From contig CM042034.1 in assembly GCA_023525975.1 (NCBI GenBank), positions 24,285,501 through 24,349,500 of the forward strand: DNA of 64,000 bases. The letters run 5' to 3'. The notes under the pieces were generated by a model. It made no database searches. It was given only the letters and a program-made list of their open reading frames with translations, and had not been told where the DNA came from. The DNA comes from Smallanthus sonchifolius. Taxonomy: Eukaryota > Streptophyta > Magnoliopsida > Asterales > Asteraceae. The stretch's first letter is position 1. Each line of letters opens with the position of its first letter. This document shows positions 10,751 through 22,890 of the stretch, piece after piece. The position numbers and the translations under genes are program-made.

Positions 10751-13330
10751 TGTCACACCCTCAATTTTAACTAACGGGGTTTTACCGTTTGGGAAGTGAC
10801 AAACCAGGATCTCAGTCATTAGTTACTTTGAACGACACTATATGGGACTAAAATGAAAATATTATAAACGATTAAAGTAAATGCGGAAGCGTATAACGAA
10901 AGTAAATGCGCAAAACAAACGCGCCCAAAAAATCCAGTCCAAACATAAACGGAAACAGTTCAAATGTAATAAAGTATAATTCAAAAATAGGACTCCATGC
11001 ATGTCCTATATGTGCAATTCTGCCTTGTCTTAGCGACCTGAGAAAACATGTAAGAAAGATGTCAACACGAGGTTGGTGAGTTCACAGGTTTCAAAATGTA
11101 AATAAACGTTTACCAGATTTATTGTACAATCAATATATATACATCAACAGGTAGCTAACCCATATTCATGTTTGCTATTACGCTCGCAACCGTAAACTGA
11201 CTGTTTGAATGCCTCCCACCAGGCCTATCAACCATGGTGCACGTTTAGGTCAATATTGCACCCGTTCGATATCCAATCGAGTTAGCGCGACTAACGAGGG
11301 TGAGGTTTGTCAAACTCATTAGTACTACCCAACATACCTCGCTATTATCATATTTAAACGGTTCGATGTGAGGACTTTCATGATAGAGTTTACACATAGT
11401 CATAACAAGTGATACATAATGAAGTACAAAAATCAAAAAGAGTTTACGTCATGTTTTCTCCCCCAGTTTAAAAGCAGTAAAAGGGGCCGTGAAAACTCAC
11501 CTTATTGCGTAGGTAGTAATCACACAATTACGAGATTAAAATCTCAAGCGTTAGCCCGACACTGCTCACGAATGCCCTAGAATTACAACATAATTATTAG
11601 GACTAAAAATGGGAATTGGGACGACAACACGGAATGATGAACGTCCTAAAGGAAAACGCTCTAAGATCAACGAGTATACGAACGTGTCCACGAGAATACA
11701 TGATTCTTAAATTATTCAATTAAGAAAAACTACGATTTGTGACGAGTGACAAATAATAATAATATAAAAATATATATCGTTTTTAATTGAGTTCGAGGAT
11801 TGGAAATAATATATTATTTTATAACGAGCTTTAAATAACGAATACGAGTTACAAGACTAAACCCGAGTCTATGGGTGGTTTTCCGGTTTTAAAACATATT
11901 AATATAATATAATAATTATTGTTTTGAAAACATAAATATTAATCAAAACATTCTGACAAAAGGTTTTCTCACACAGGACCGCGCCTAAGACAAGGCACGA
12001 TCGCGTTAAGGTCACGGGCGCGACCGTATTGATCAAACAGAAGACACAACAAAGCTGATCACCAGGCACGACCGTGTCTGAGCCAGGCGACCGTGTCTAG
12101 GGTTCTGAGGCACGACCAGGTCTAGCCAAGAGGCACGACCGGGTCAGAGTATGAGGCACGACCGTGCTAAAACTTGGCACGACCGTATCTCCTGGATACA
12201 CAGTCACAGAGTTTAACAGAATAACCCAATAAGTCCAATTCTGTTTGGTTTCGATCGCGATTGACCAAAAGGACATGGGGGTTTTGTTTAACAGGTATAG
12301 GCAATTCTGTGAATGAGTTTAATTTGAAAAACATCACGTTTAAGTTCGTTTAATTCCATATTTAAGAAACTGAAACCCTAGATTGAAACATAGAATCAAT
12401 TTGATGAAATTGGATGTTAAAACTCAAATGAATCATGGGGCTTTTACTTTATAGATCATTGCGAACCTTACCATATACTTTAATTTCATTGACCTCGTCG
12501 TCCCGATCCAAACCCCCAAATTTATTTTGAACAAACCCTAGAATTCGGTTCATGATCAATTCGAAATTGAAAGCCCGTAATAGGTTAGGGCTTTCAATCT
12601 ACATGCGAAAACGAAAGTGAGGATGAAGTCAATTACCAGAATGGTGTTCGGATTGAGGGTTCCCGACTAGATTGGTTGTCGGCGCTAACGGGTTCGATCT
12701 CCGACGAGTGTGAAAGCTTCTCCGATCAATTTAACGCGTGCAGAAGCTCCAGTGGGGATCGTCTATCGAGTACAGAGGCTCAATGCGTTAAATAGGTATA
12801 CGAATTTGATGAATTCGGTGGTATATGGCAAGGATGTCGACGATTTTGAATTTAAAAATCATAATGGGGATTAATTTGATAATTGCGGGTGTTAAAGCGT
12901 GAGATAATGGCTCAATGATGATCGTCATTAGAGATTTTACGTTACAAACTTGATATTCGAATGGATTTGCGTTTAAAGACTGCGTTTACGTTTCAACCGG
13001 CAAGAGGCGCGACCGTTCCAATAAGAGGCGCGACCGTGCCAATAAGAGGCGCGACCGTGCCAAGGCACTTGGCGTGACCGTGCCAAAACATGGCACGACC
13101 GTGCCTACTAGGGTTTCTGGTTATTTACAAAATCAGCCCTTGCAACTTCAGCTTTGACAGAATTGATCCCTTGGTTTTAGAATTGAGTTAACTTGGTTAG
13201 GATTTAACATAATATTTAACGGAATTGCTAACGGGGTTAACTTGAAAAGTCGGATTGTCACATCATCCCCTAGTTGAAAGAATTTTCGTCCCGAAAATTA
13301 ACTAAATAAAAAAAAATTCCGGATGTCACA
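10751..13330 (-). mobile_element. Solo-LTR-like element, large, with TCTAC target duplication
   Basis: The 2580-bp block starts TGTCACACCC, ends GGATGTCACA, and is flanked by TCTAC at 10746-10750 and 13331-13335. TG...CA ends plus a 5-bp duplication fit an LTR element. It has no coding region. It is collinear in scattered words with 42151-44800 (TCAACACGAGGTTGGTGAG, GCGCGACTAAC, GTGAAAACTCACC). On the minus strand, bases 13263-13330 read like a polypurine-tract region (TTTTCGGGACGAAAATT, AGGGGATGA) followed by a second TGTGACA. The block may therefore be an LTR plus a trace of the adjacent internal region left by deletion. GGCACGACCGTGCC-type repeats occupy about 11990-12190 and 13003-13105. 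Lineage (Ty3, Tekay/Del-like) is inferred. Confidence 0.8.
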
Positions 13331-13335
13331 TCTAC

Positions 13336-13360
13336 TATGTTAGAACATGTGTGTGGAGTT

Positions 13361-13400
<40 letters not shown>

Positions 13401-14234
13401 TATGTTTGGTATTGATGCAATCGAAGATTTTGCTTTCATCGCCTGTAATGACATATAGAATAAAAGAACATTAATTTAAAAGTGTATTTATAGATGTCAT
13501 TAAGTTTGTTACATGCATGAGCATACATCATGGGGTTATGCATTCATTCTTCTCTCTTTTGGTTCTAAAATAAATTATAAATAAAAAGTGCTATTGTTTT
13601 AAAAGATATAACGTGAACTAGTCATTTAAAAAGGTGTCATCATTATTTGATGTAAGATAAATAGTTGTTGATGGACTTTAAAAAATGTTTTAAAAGATAT
13701 AACCTGAATTACTAAAATGAGAAGAGATCATGCACAAGGTACAAGTAAACATAGCTTAGATGATGTAAGCTTTTTTGGTTTTTGTAAGATATTACATGTA
13801 GGTCTCTGAGTTATATTATATTTAATTTTAAACCCTTGAACATAATTTTTTTTTTCACAAATTTATAGAGTTACGTGTGATTTTGTAAAATTATCTAGCC
13901 ACTTGCGTGTAATATTGTTATGATTTTTAATCTTTACTTTTTTAAACGGTTTTACTTTCTTTTTTCGAGTTTTTTACCGGTTAACTTCTTTTTACCGGCT
14001 TTGTTACAGTTTATTTTTTTTCGTATAAAGTTTTTGAAACATTACTAGCTATTTTGCTGTAACGTGTGAGTTTGCGTAAAAGTTTTGCTTTTTTATATAA
14101 AGTTCCGAGTACTTTTATTTATTTCATAACCAATAACTTTTTTAACGGTTTCTTTTTTCTATATATGACTTTCTTTTATAGGCTTTTGAGGACATTAATT
14201 TCTTCCGCGCTTTAACGCGCGGGCACAATTCTAG
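13336..14234. other. Old 3-prime flank of the peptide gene and a Helitron 3-prime end
   Basis: The first part is the sequence that would have followed the peptide gene before the LTR insertion. At 14205-14234 a stem CCGCGC, loop TTTAAC, stem GCGCGG is followed by GCACAATT and CTAG with a host T, a Helitron-type terminus on the plus strand. A further hairpin GTCGCAACGTGCGAC lies near 14404. No genes are seen. Confidence 0.5.
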
Positions 14235-14444
14235 TTTATTTAAACTTGTTTTAATTTTTTCCTTTAATTAGTTTTAGGTTTCATCTGTAAAAAAAAATTT
14301 ATATTATTTAAACTAAATCATTTTTAAAAGTTTTTCCTAGTTTTTGTTTGTTTATTTATGTATTAATTTTTTTTTCTGCATATGGTTTAGGGAGAAATAA
14401 AACTGTCGCAACGTGCGACGGTGAGCCTAATTCCTCGTTTATAT

Positions 14445-14941
14445 TAAGGGTGTTCAATATTTGGTTTCAAAACAATTAAATCGATAACCGAATCGAAACC
14501 TAAACCATTTAAAACCAACCCGAATTACATATTTGGTTTTTGGTTTGGTTTAGGTTTCAAAATTTTAAAATTTTGAATTCAGTTTGAACCGAAAAACCCG
14601 AATTGGATTATACCACTATTTTAACCTATATTTTATAGTTAACCCAATTTATTTATATCAATAACTAATATCCATATGAATTATAAATCATTATTTGATG
14701 AATGTATGTTTTTTTTTTCATAAAAATGTTGTGTTGTTTGAATCGAATAAGTTATGGCTCCAAAAGAAAAAAAAAAGTTTTTTTGGCTAATTCGGTTTGT
14801 TAGGTTCAAACCGATATACAATGTGGTTTGATTTGTTAGGTTCCGATTAGGTTTCCTCAAAGATGGGTCGGTTGGATTGTGGTTGCAACCAAAAAAATAC
14901 CAACCCGAAAAACCCGTAAACCGACTCGATGAACACCCTTA
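14445..14941. mobile_element. hAT-type MITE with GTTTATAT target duplication
   Basis: Ends TAAGGGTGTTCA and TGAACACCCTTA are perfect inverted repeats. The flanks GTTTATAT at 14437-14444 and 14942-14949 are an exact 8-bp duplication. The 497-bp interior is made of TTGGTTT/AAACC words and has no coding frame. The 8-bp duplication points to the hAT superfamily. Confidence 0.88.
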
Positions 14942-14949
14942 GTTTATAT

Positions 14950-15314
14950 AACTATATAACATTCTAATTATTTTTTAAATGACTAACCCTGATGCCGAAA
15001 TGAAAGCAAACAAATGACTCAAAAATACTTAAACATTCAAAAGTTTTAAACTCGAAGGTTTCTTGATAAGTAAACTTCAATCTTTAAAAATAATTTATCC
15101 TTTAAACTGATAAAATTTAAGAGTGTTTATAGAGTTTAGAACAAACTTAGAAATAATGTTAAACAACTGATAACCAACGAAAAGATAAACTCAAATAAAC
15201 TTATTGAACTCGATCCACAACTTCAGCTCAATTTGTTTGTTATGCTCCCAGGTTGTTCGAGTCCTAATCCGATTCCAGGTCGAGATCGGCATCGTTCCCT
15301 TTGTTTATTTGCTA
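14950..15314. other. Gene-free AT-rich DNA
   Basis: I see no gene, terminal repeat or tandem structure in this stretch. Confidence 0.5.
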
Positions 15315-16335
15315 CTAGCTTAGTACCACGTGTCTACATACGGGATGAAAAATATCAATTCATAAAATTCTTAATTTTTTACGCATATATTTTACATGTG
15401 TAAAAATGTATTACATATACGAATGATGGAAAACAAAATTCAAAATATGTAAAAATAAATATATAATTGGGTTTCGAAAATACGTTAATTACTATTTAAT
15501 GCAATTTAACTTTCATTACTATTTGATTCGAAATAAAAGTTAATAATTATATTTCAAAGTTTATTATAATAAATGATAATTTAAAATAAATATGTTTTAT
15601 TAGTATAACTAGCTTATTATCCCGTGTCTACACACGAAGTGAAAAATAATAATATATAATTTTTTTTTAATTTTTTATTATATATTTTACATGTGTAAAT
15701 ATATATTATATATACTAAGGATTTAAAACAAAATTCAAAATATTTAAAACTAATATATAATTGGGTTTCAAAAACACGTTAATTACTATTTAATGCAATT
15801 TGAATTTTATTACTATTTGGTTCAAAATAAAAATTTTATAATTATATTTCAAAGTTTCTTATAATAAGAGATAATTTAAAACAAATGTTTTTTATTATAT
15901 AGTATAGATTATTATTTTCTTTAAAGATATATTATTATTAAAATATAAATGTGTATTTAATAGGATAGAGATGTGAGAAAAAAATGATGAAAATGAATAT
16001 GGAGACGACACGTGGCATGTAAAAACCTTTATTTATTATATAGTATATAGATTAATATTTTTCTTTAAATATATATTATTATTAAAAGATAGAAATGCAT
16101 TAAATAAGAGAGAGACGGGAAAAAATGATGAGAATGAATATAGAGACGACACGTGTCATGAAAAAACCTTTATTTATTATATAGTATAGATTAGTATTTT
16201 TTTAAACTTATATTATTATTAAAATATAAATATGTATTTAATAAAAGAGAGATTAAAAAAAAAGATAAAAATGAATGTAATTATGACACTTAACATGTAA
16301 AATATTTATTTATTATATAGGATAGATATAGATTC
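15315..16335 (-). mobile_element. Nested and partly tandem Helitron-like elements
   Basis: Two minus-strand Helitron 3-prime ends (CTAG) lie at 15315-15318 and 15609-15612, each followed inward by a CGTGTCTACA hairpin. The first appears truncated by, or abutted to, the second. Further right, the family's 5-prime terminal block of roughly 130 bases (ACCTTTATTTATTATATAGT with the upstream GACACGTG and GAGAGA tracts) recurs in tandem at about 15885-15910, 16025-16045, 16165-16190 and 16305-16325. No coding sequence. Confidence 0.65.
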
Positions 16336-16648
16336 AATTATTTTTTATTTAAATTAGTTATTTGGTAAAAAATTAAAATAAAATAAGCAATTTCACATCC
16401 ATCGAAGGAGATTCCTGATTAGTCACTTGGTCGTTAATTGTTCCACGAGCACACCACACTACCCATAACTCAATCTACGGTTGAACTATCGACGCATCAT
16501 CACATCCAGCCGTCAGATTGCTCTCATCCACAGAATTCCAAAAACGCCCTTCACATACCAACTTTATTACAACCCCATCCATCTCAAAAACAACTTTCCC
16601 ATCCATCAAACCTATACCCCGATCGTCCTTTTCTCTTTTCCCCCAACA

Positions 16649-18816
16649 ATGGCGACTGGTCTCGTCCGACGAGCTCTTTCTAGGGTTCACTCTTCGCCGG
16701 CGGCGAAGCTCTTCATTTCCCGCGCACATGCATCGGAGCCTCAAACTAAACATTCGGATCCTATTGCCGGATCTAAACCTAACGTCAAGAACTTTCAAAT
16801 CTATCGCTGGAATCCTGACAATCCGGAGAAACCAGAGCTTAAAAACTACGAGATCAACCTCAATGAGTGCGGTCCTATGGTCTTAGATGCACTGATTAAG
16901 ATAAAAAACGAGATCGATCCGACGCTGACGTTCCGTCGGTCGTGCCGTGAAGGAATCTGCGGTTCGTGTGCGATGAACATCGACGGATGTAACGGACTTG
17001 CGTGTTTGACGAAGATTCCTTCCGGAGATGCGACGATGATTACGCCGTTGCCGCATATGTTTGTGATTAAGGATCTGGTGGTGGATATGACGAATTTTTA
17101 TAATCAGTATAAGAGTATTGAGCCGTGGTTGAAGAGGAAGTCTCCGGCGCCGGCTGGATGGGAAGGGAAGGAGATTCCGCAGAGTAAGAAGGATAGGGCG
17201 AAGCTGGATGGGATGTATGAGTGCATATTGTGTTCTTGCTGTAGCACATCGTGCCCTAGCTATTGGTGGAATCCTGAATCTTACCTTGGCCCTGCGGCTC
17301 TTCTACACGCCAATCGGTATGGAACTTTTCATCTCTGTTCATATTTGTTACAATTGAAATTTCAGTTCTGATGGAAACTAGATACTAGGTTTTGATTAGT
17401 TGAGCTTGAATTAGTAGTCTCCTGCTGGAAATCTTATAAGCAAGGTTAGAAAATTAGAAACTAAAGCGGTCAACTGAAAATTTGGATGTTAAGAACCTTG
17501 TAGATGTTGAATTGCTCGGTTAGGGGCTAGTGCTTTGATGTTTCATGATCCTAGGAATAGCTAGAATACATGTGGCATTCTGTATCATACTGGGTACGAT
17601 ATGGATTTTAGTCTGTTTGTAGATTCTTAGGAGTGAGTATTTATAACTTTAATCATGGTTTTAGTTGATGTGATTGGGTTAATTTGCTGCCATGGGAAAG
17701 TATATAAGAACAGTAGCATCTCAAGATCCATTGGGTTATGACTCATGCATGATGCATCTACTTGGGATAAGGATTATTGGATTATGTTTAGATTTCTGCG
17801 TAGACCATCATAGTCTGTCTAATACTTCTTATAACTTCTTGACAATGGTTTGCAAGATCAGTTGTGTACAAGTATCTTTAAGTGCATTGGCATCACCTTT
17901 TTGCTGATATAACCATAATTAACCAAACCCTGCTAGGCGCGTGCCTAGGTTCTCAGGCGAAGCAATGCGATGAGAGGGTGTTGCCCTTGAGGTTGACACG
18001 AGTGTGGCGATATCAGGCGATTGCTTTTAATTCTGGAATTCGAAATGATTTCCTTTTTATTCTGTTTCAAATCTTTTGACAGTCAGGACTTTTATCCATG
18101 TAACCCTAAAACCTGACCCCTTAATCCCTCACACCAGTTTGCAGTAGTCCCCAGCATACACTTCCAGAAGTCAAGTATCCTAACAGATTTATAATTTATA
18201 TTAAATGTTTTATGTTATATATCTGTCATATTATCACAGATTAAATCTCAACAGAACTTAAGAAATTTTTTTTGGAACGGCAACAGAACTTAAGTGTGGA
18301 ACTAGTGATTATTGAACGCTTTTTACATTCAGAACTTAAGACACTTCAAGTAGGCAGTAACTGAGTTCTTTCTGTTAATTATATCAGGTTTTTTAAATAC
18401 ATTTGTGGAAAAAGTAGTATTTGTTATGCTTAGTGACTGTGTGTGTGTGTATTCGTTTTCTATTTATTATTGCATTTTCCTTTCGTTTTCGGGCATGCGC
18501 TTTTTTGTGCATAGGAGCCCTCTGCGCCTAGAGCGTGCCTTGTGACTTTTACCATGTAGGATATACCTTCTGTTACCGCCATTTGCTTGTTATTTTTCAT
18601 TGATACATTCTACATCCAATTAAATCGAGTGCAATCATTGTTTTGATCAGGTGGATCATGGACAGTCGTGACGAATATACAAAAGAGCGTCTAGATGCTG
18701 TAAATGATGAATTCAAGTTGTATCGATGTCATACAATATTGAATTGTGCACGGGCCTGCCCCAAGGGGCTGAACCCCGGGAAGCAAATCCAGAACATCAA
18801 GAGCCTTCAGCCGTAA
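16649..18816 (+). CDS. SDHB: Succinate dehydrogenase iron-sulfur subunit, mitochondrial
   Basis: Complex II (SDH2/SDHB) carries electrons from the flavoprotein to ubiquinone through three iron-sulfur centres in the inner mitochondrial membrane. Two exons, 16649-17316 and 18651-18816, join inside an Arg codon to 277 aa, close to the usual plant length. The N-terminal 28 or so residues are Arg/Ser/Ala-rich, as expected for a presequence. The 2Fe-2S ligands are Cys99, Cys104, Cys107 and Cys119 (SCREGICGSC...LAC). The C-terminal cluster motifs are CILCSCCSTSCP (from Cys192) and, in exon 2, CARACPKGLNPGK. The ATG at 16649 was chosen because homologues start MATG; the frame is open further upstream to 16481 but that part is not conserved-looking. 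The 1334-bp intron contains GGCGC-rich fragments at about 17930-18010 and 18500-18550. Confidence 0.96.
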
Positions 18817-19819
18817 GTTTGATTTATTTTTATAGGGAAAATGATGATTGTCATCCCTATTTCTTTCTGGGATTATGTTAGAACAACCTTATAAGCTTTT
18901 TGTTGGAAATAATTGGTGAACATGGTTGTATCTTTGCCATTACTTCTGTCTTTATGATCAGAACCCTTGAATAATGTCATTGTTATTAAATTTGGTTGTC
19001 GAGGTCCATTTCCAATGTCCGGTTTTCATCCATTGGGGTGATCGGGTATGGTCGTCGGCCTATGGTTTTCAACCGTTGGATTAAGTCCTCGTTGAAGTTT
19101 GACGAGTGGATATAAGATTAAGATAGTTTGTTAACATCCATCTGAACAGCCTTACATGTAGTTTTATCTTTTCTTTTTTGAGCTCTTTATTTATTTCAAG
19201 CTTAGTTGTTCTTAGAGTATGTCAGAAAACAAAATTGATTATAAAATAACCTGAAAATACTTGATCTAACTTAAAAAAGAACATAAAATTACATTAACAA
19301 AACTACACTAAACAACGTCAATCGGTAACTAGCAATTCAGCTCGTTAAGAAAAACGAGCCAGCTCTGCTTGGTTTGTAGCCGAGCCTGAGCCCACCCTGG
19401 CTCTACTTGACTCGGCTCATTTACAGTGGCAACTAAGATCAGTGGAAACTTGTCATTGTAACTAGCAACTTGACTATTGTCATTGTGCATCGGTGGCAAC
19501 TTGATTAGCAGTGGTAACTGAGCGCTGGTGGTAACTTAGTTATCAACAATAATTGGGTTAGTGCTGATAAAGTTTCTGCTTATGGGTGTTCCCATTGATG
19601 TAACTGTCCAAATGTCGACGGTTATAACCGCCAACTATCATACTCTTTTATGAAGAGTTGCAACGTTTCGTTGTTGTGGTGGTTTTTTTTATCTATGAAT
19701 AGGATAATCTTTGGTCTGGTTTATATACGAATCATGTTACAGTATTCATTACAGAGTTTCATATTCGTTCTTGTTTGTTTTTATCTTATCCGATTAAAGA
19801 GTTTGGAGTACCAAAAAAA
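18817..19819. other. SDHB 3-prime flank, no gene
   Basis: Contains the SDHB 3-prime UTR and then non-coding DNA with GAGCC/CGGCTC words near 19360-19420. No coding region is supported. Confidence 0.5.
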
Positions 19820-20251
19820 TCTATACTATATAATAAATAAAAGTTTTTGCATGCCACATGTCACCTCCATATTCATTCTCATAATTTTTTTCCCACCTCT
19901 CTCTACTATTTAATGCACTTCTATCTTTTAATAATAATATATATTTAAAGAAAAAATACTAATTATACTAATAAAACACATTTATTTTAAATTATCTCTT
20001 ATCATAAGAAACTGTAAAATTTAATTATATAACTTTTACTTTTAATCAGATAGTAAATAAAAGTCAAGTTATATTAAAAAAATAGTAATTAACGTATTTT
20101 CGAATATTAATTTTTACATATTTTGATTTTGTTTTATATTCTTACTATATGTAATAAATTTCTACACATAATAAATTTCTACACATAAAGATTTAAAATT
20201 TATATGTATTGATATATTTCACCATGTGTGTAGACACGAGATCTAAACTAG
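19820..20251 (+). mobile_element. Non-autonomous Helitron, complete-looking (432 bp)
   Basis: Starts A|TCTATACTATATAATAAATA and ends with the hairpin-like CATGTGTGTAGACACGAGA, then TCTAAACTAG|T. The A|T insertion context, TC start and CTAG end are the Helitron hallmarks. No coding capacity. Confidence 0.75.
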
Positions 20252-20329
20252 TATAGTATAGATAAAGGTTTTGATGTGTCACTTGTCATGCATCCTTAAG
20301 TTTTTTTTCCCGCCTCTCTCTCCTATTAA

Positions 20330-20968
20330 TCTACACTATATAATAAATAAAGGTTTTTGAATGCCACGTGTTGCCTCCATTTTCATTCTCATCATTTTTT
20401 TCCCGCATCTCTCTCCTATTTAATGCACTTCTATCTTTTAATAATAATATATATTTAAAGAAAAAAAATACTAATTATATTAATAAAACACATTTATTTT
20501 AAATTATCTCTTATCATAAAAAACTTTGTTTTCTATACTTAGTATATGTAATACTAGGTTAAAATCCCGTGTATAACACGAGATTGTATATTAAAAAAGA
20601 TAAAATTTATAAATTTGTAAATACGTCACCAAGTGAAAATGTGTTTACATATAACAAATTAGTATTTTTTCTTTAATTAGTTATATTTTGATTTCCTATT
20701 ATATATTGTTATTTAATATAATTAGTATTCTTCTTTAATAATATATTTACAATATCATTACTATTTAATAAGATAGATGCACATTTATTAGGAGAGAGAT
20801 GCGGGAAAATCATTGTGAGTAGGCATGAGAAAGTGACACGTGTCCTATCAAAACCTTTATTTATTAGTATAGATTTTTTTACACATGTAAAATATATATA
20901 CATAGAGATTTAAATTTTTTATGAATTGATATATTTCACCCCGTGTGTAAACACGGGATCTAAACTAG
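20330..20968 (+). mobile_element. Non-autonomous Helitron interrupted by another Helitron
   Basis: Starts A|TCTACACTATATAATAAATA and ends with CCCGTGTGTAAACACGGGA, TCTAAACTAG|T. A minus-strand Helitron at 20554-20873 is inserted between A and T of GTAATATTTTTT. Removing it restores sequence collinear with the element at 19820. Confidence 0.72.
20554..20873 (-). mobile_element. Helitron inserted within a Helitron (320 bp)
   Basis: On the minus strand it begins TCTATACTAATAAATAAAGG and ends in a CTCGTGTTATACACGGGA hairpin, TTTTAACCTAG|T. The copy at 41181-41533 is its closest relative in the window. Confidence 0.75.
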
Positions 20969-21741
20969 TTATACTAATAAAACACATTTATTTTAAATTA
21001 TCTCTTATCATAAGAAACTGTAAAATTTAATTATATAACTTTTATTTTTAATCAGATAGTAAATAAAAGTCAAGTTATATTAAAAAATAGTAATTAACGT
21101 ATTTTCGAAACCCAATTATATATTAATTTTTACATATTTTGATTTTGTTTTATATTCTTACTATATGTAATAAATTTCTACACATAATAAATTTCTACAC
21201 ATAAAGATTTAAAATTTATATGTATTGATATATTTCACCACGTGTGTAGACACGAGATCTAAACTAGTATAGTATAGATAAAGGTTTTGATGTGTCACTT
21301 GTCATGCATCCTTAATTTTTTTTTCCCGCCTCTCTCTCCTATTAATTATACAAGTTTCTTTAATTGTTTTTATAGTTTTTTGTTTCCAGCCTCTCTCTCC
21401 TATTAAATAATAATGACTTTTATAATTATTTTTATAAAACGTTTTTCATGAATATGTAAATCTTTATTACTAAGTATATGTATATCATTGTATTTATTTA
21501 ACACATGTAATACACCGGGTTTCTAAAGGTTAATATGAATTAACATTTATTAGTTACATAAAAAAAATTAATACACAACTAAAAAATGTTTTAAAAATTA
21601 ACTTAATATCATTTATAATTGTCACGTAAAATTTTATTCAACTCGTGTAATTCACGGGTTTTTAAAAACATAATTATTTTATTACTAAGTATATAACATT
21701 ATATTTATTCAGCCCGTGTAATACACGGGATTCTAACCTAG
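20969..21741 (+). mobile_element. Helitron nest, right part
   Basis: Bases about 20970-21345 duplicate about 19965-20330 almost base for base, including the end of the first Helitron and the start of the next one. A further Helitron 3-prime end (CCCGTGTAATACACGGGA, TTCTAACCTAG|T) closes the nest at 21738-21741. Confidence 0.65.
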
Positions 21742-22142
21742 TTACTTTAATATGATAGTGATTCGTACATGATTAAAAAGGCTCCTCCAAGAGTCCAAAC
21801 CTATAAAACCCACAAAGTTAAATGAAAATAAACACAGGGTGATGGTTAATGCATTTGTTAAACCACGAGCGGAATATTGTAGTGCCTTGGAAGCACCTAA
21901 TGGAACACCTAAACACAAACATAATAATTTCATGGTAAAAGCAAGTCAATAAAAGCATAAAAGGAGGTATCAAAAAATGTGTGGAAAAATTAAAATTCAA
22001 AACTTGTCAAAGCATAAAACTAAAAATGCCAGCATTTTGGTGATGAAAAATTCTAAAATAAACTGCACTTTCAAGATGAAAATGATAACATGTCAAGTTT
22101 TTTTTTTATCATCTTGTTGTGGGTCGATACCCACAAGACAAA
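21742..22142. other. Gene-free DNA
   Basis: No coding region or clear repeat is seen; overlapping short open frames on both strands lack any family motif. Confidence 0.45.
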
Positions 22143-22290
22143 TGTGTGCAAATGAGCCGGCTCGTTTAAGCTCTGTTATTAAAGATCGAGAGTAATTTTC
22201 CAAGCTCAAGCTCGACTCGTTTATATTTATTAATTACTTATTTATTATATTCTTATAGTTATTTTTAAAAATATTTATAATTATAACTTT

Positions 22291-22794
22291 TAGAGTTAAT
22301 CACACAAATAACCCCGGTGGTTTGATCAAATTGCATGTTTGGCCCTCAGGTTTAAAAAATCGCAAATTTAGGTCAAACCTTTGAGACCTGGTTGCGCCTT
22401 TAGCCCCTGACATTAACACCAAATAGTTTTTAACGGAAAGTTTGCCCATTTATCATCCACGCGACTTACGATTGCAAATTTAACTCTAAAAATGAGTTAA
22501 AATTAATAAAAATATTTAAAAAATAAGTCAAAATTTATTAAAAGTTCATAAAAATCAATGAAAATCACTTTTTTTTTACTGATTTTAACTCATTTTTAAG
22601 ACTAAGTTTGCAATCGTAAATTACATGGATGGCAAATGGGCTAATTTTCTGCTAAAAACTAACTGGTGTTAACGTCACGGGCTAAAGGCGCAACCAAATC
22701 ACAAAAGTTTGGGCTGAATATGTAATTTTTAAAACATGGTGGCCAAACGTGCATATTGATCAAACCACAAGGGTCATTTATGCAATTAACTCTA
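22291..22794. mobile_element. Fold-back MITE with TAGAGTTAAT termini
   Basis: TAGAGTTAATCACACAAATA at the left is matched by the reverse complement at the right end (ATGCAATTAACTCTA). The arms stay complementary for over 150 bases (GGTGGTTTGATC against GATCAAACCACAAG). No target duplication was resolved. Confidence 0.8.
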
Positions 22795-22890
22795 ATTTTA
22801 TATATAACATAATATGTACTTTTTAAGTATTTTTATATATAATAATATTATTACATAAATATATATTTAATACATTAAATAAAAACTAAA

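Noticed and set aside
16438..16886. Overlapping open frames around the SDHB start, including an N-terminal extension from 16481
   Set aside because: They are alternate frames or an upstream open extension. SDHB similarity and the usual presequence begin at the ATG at 16649.
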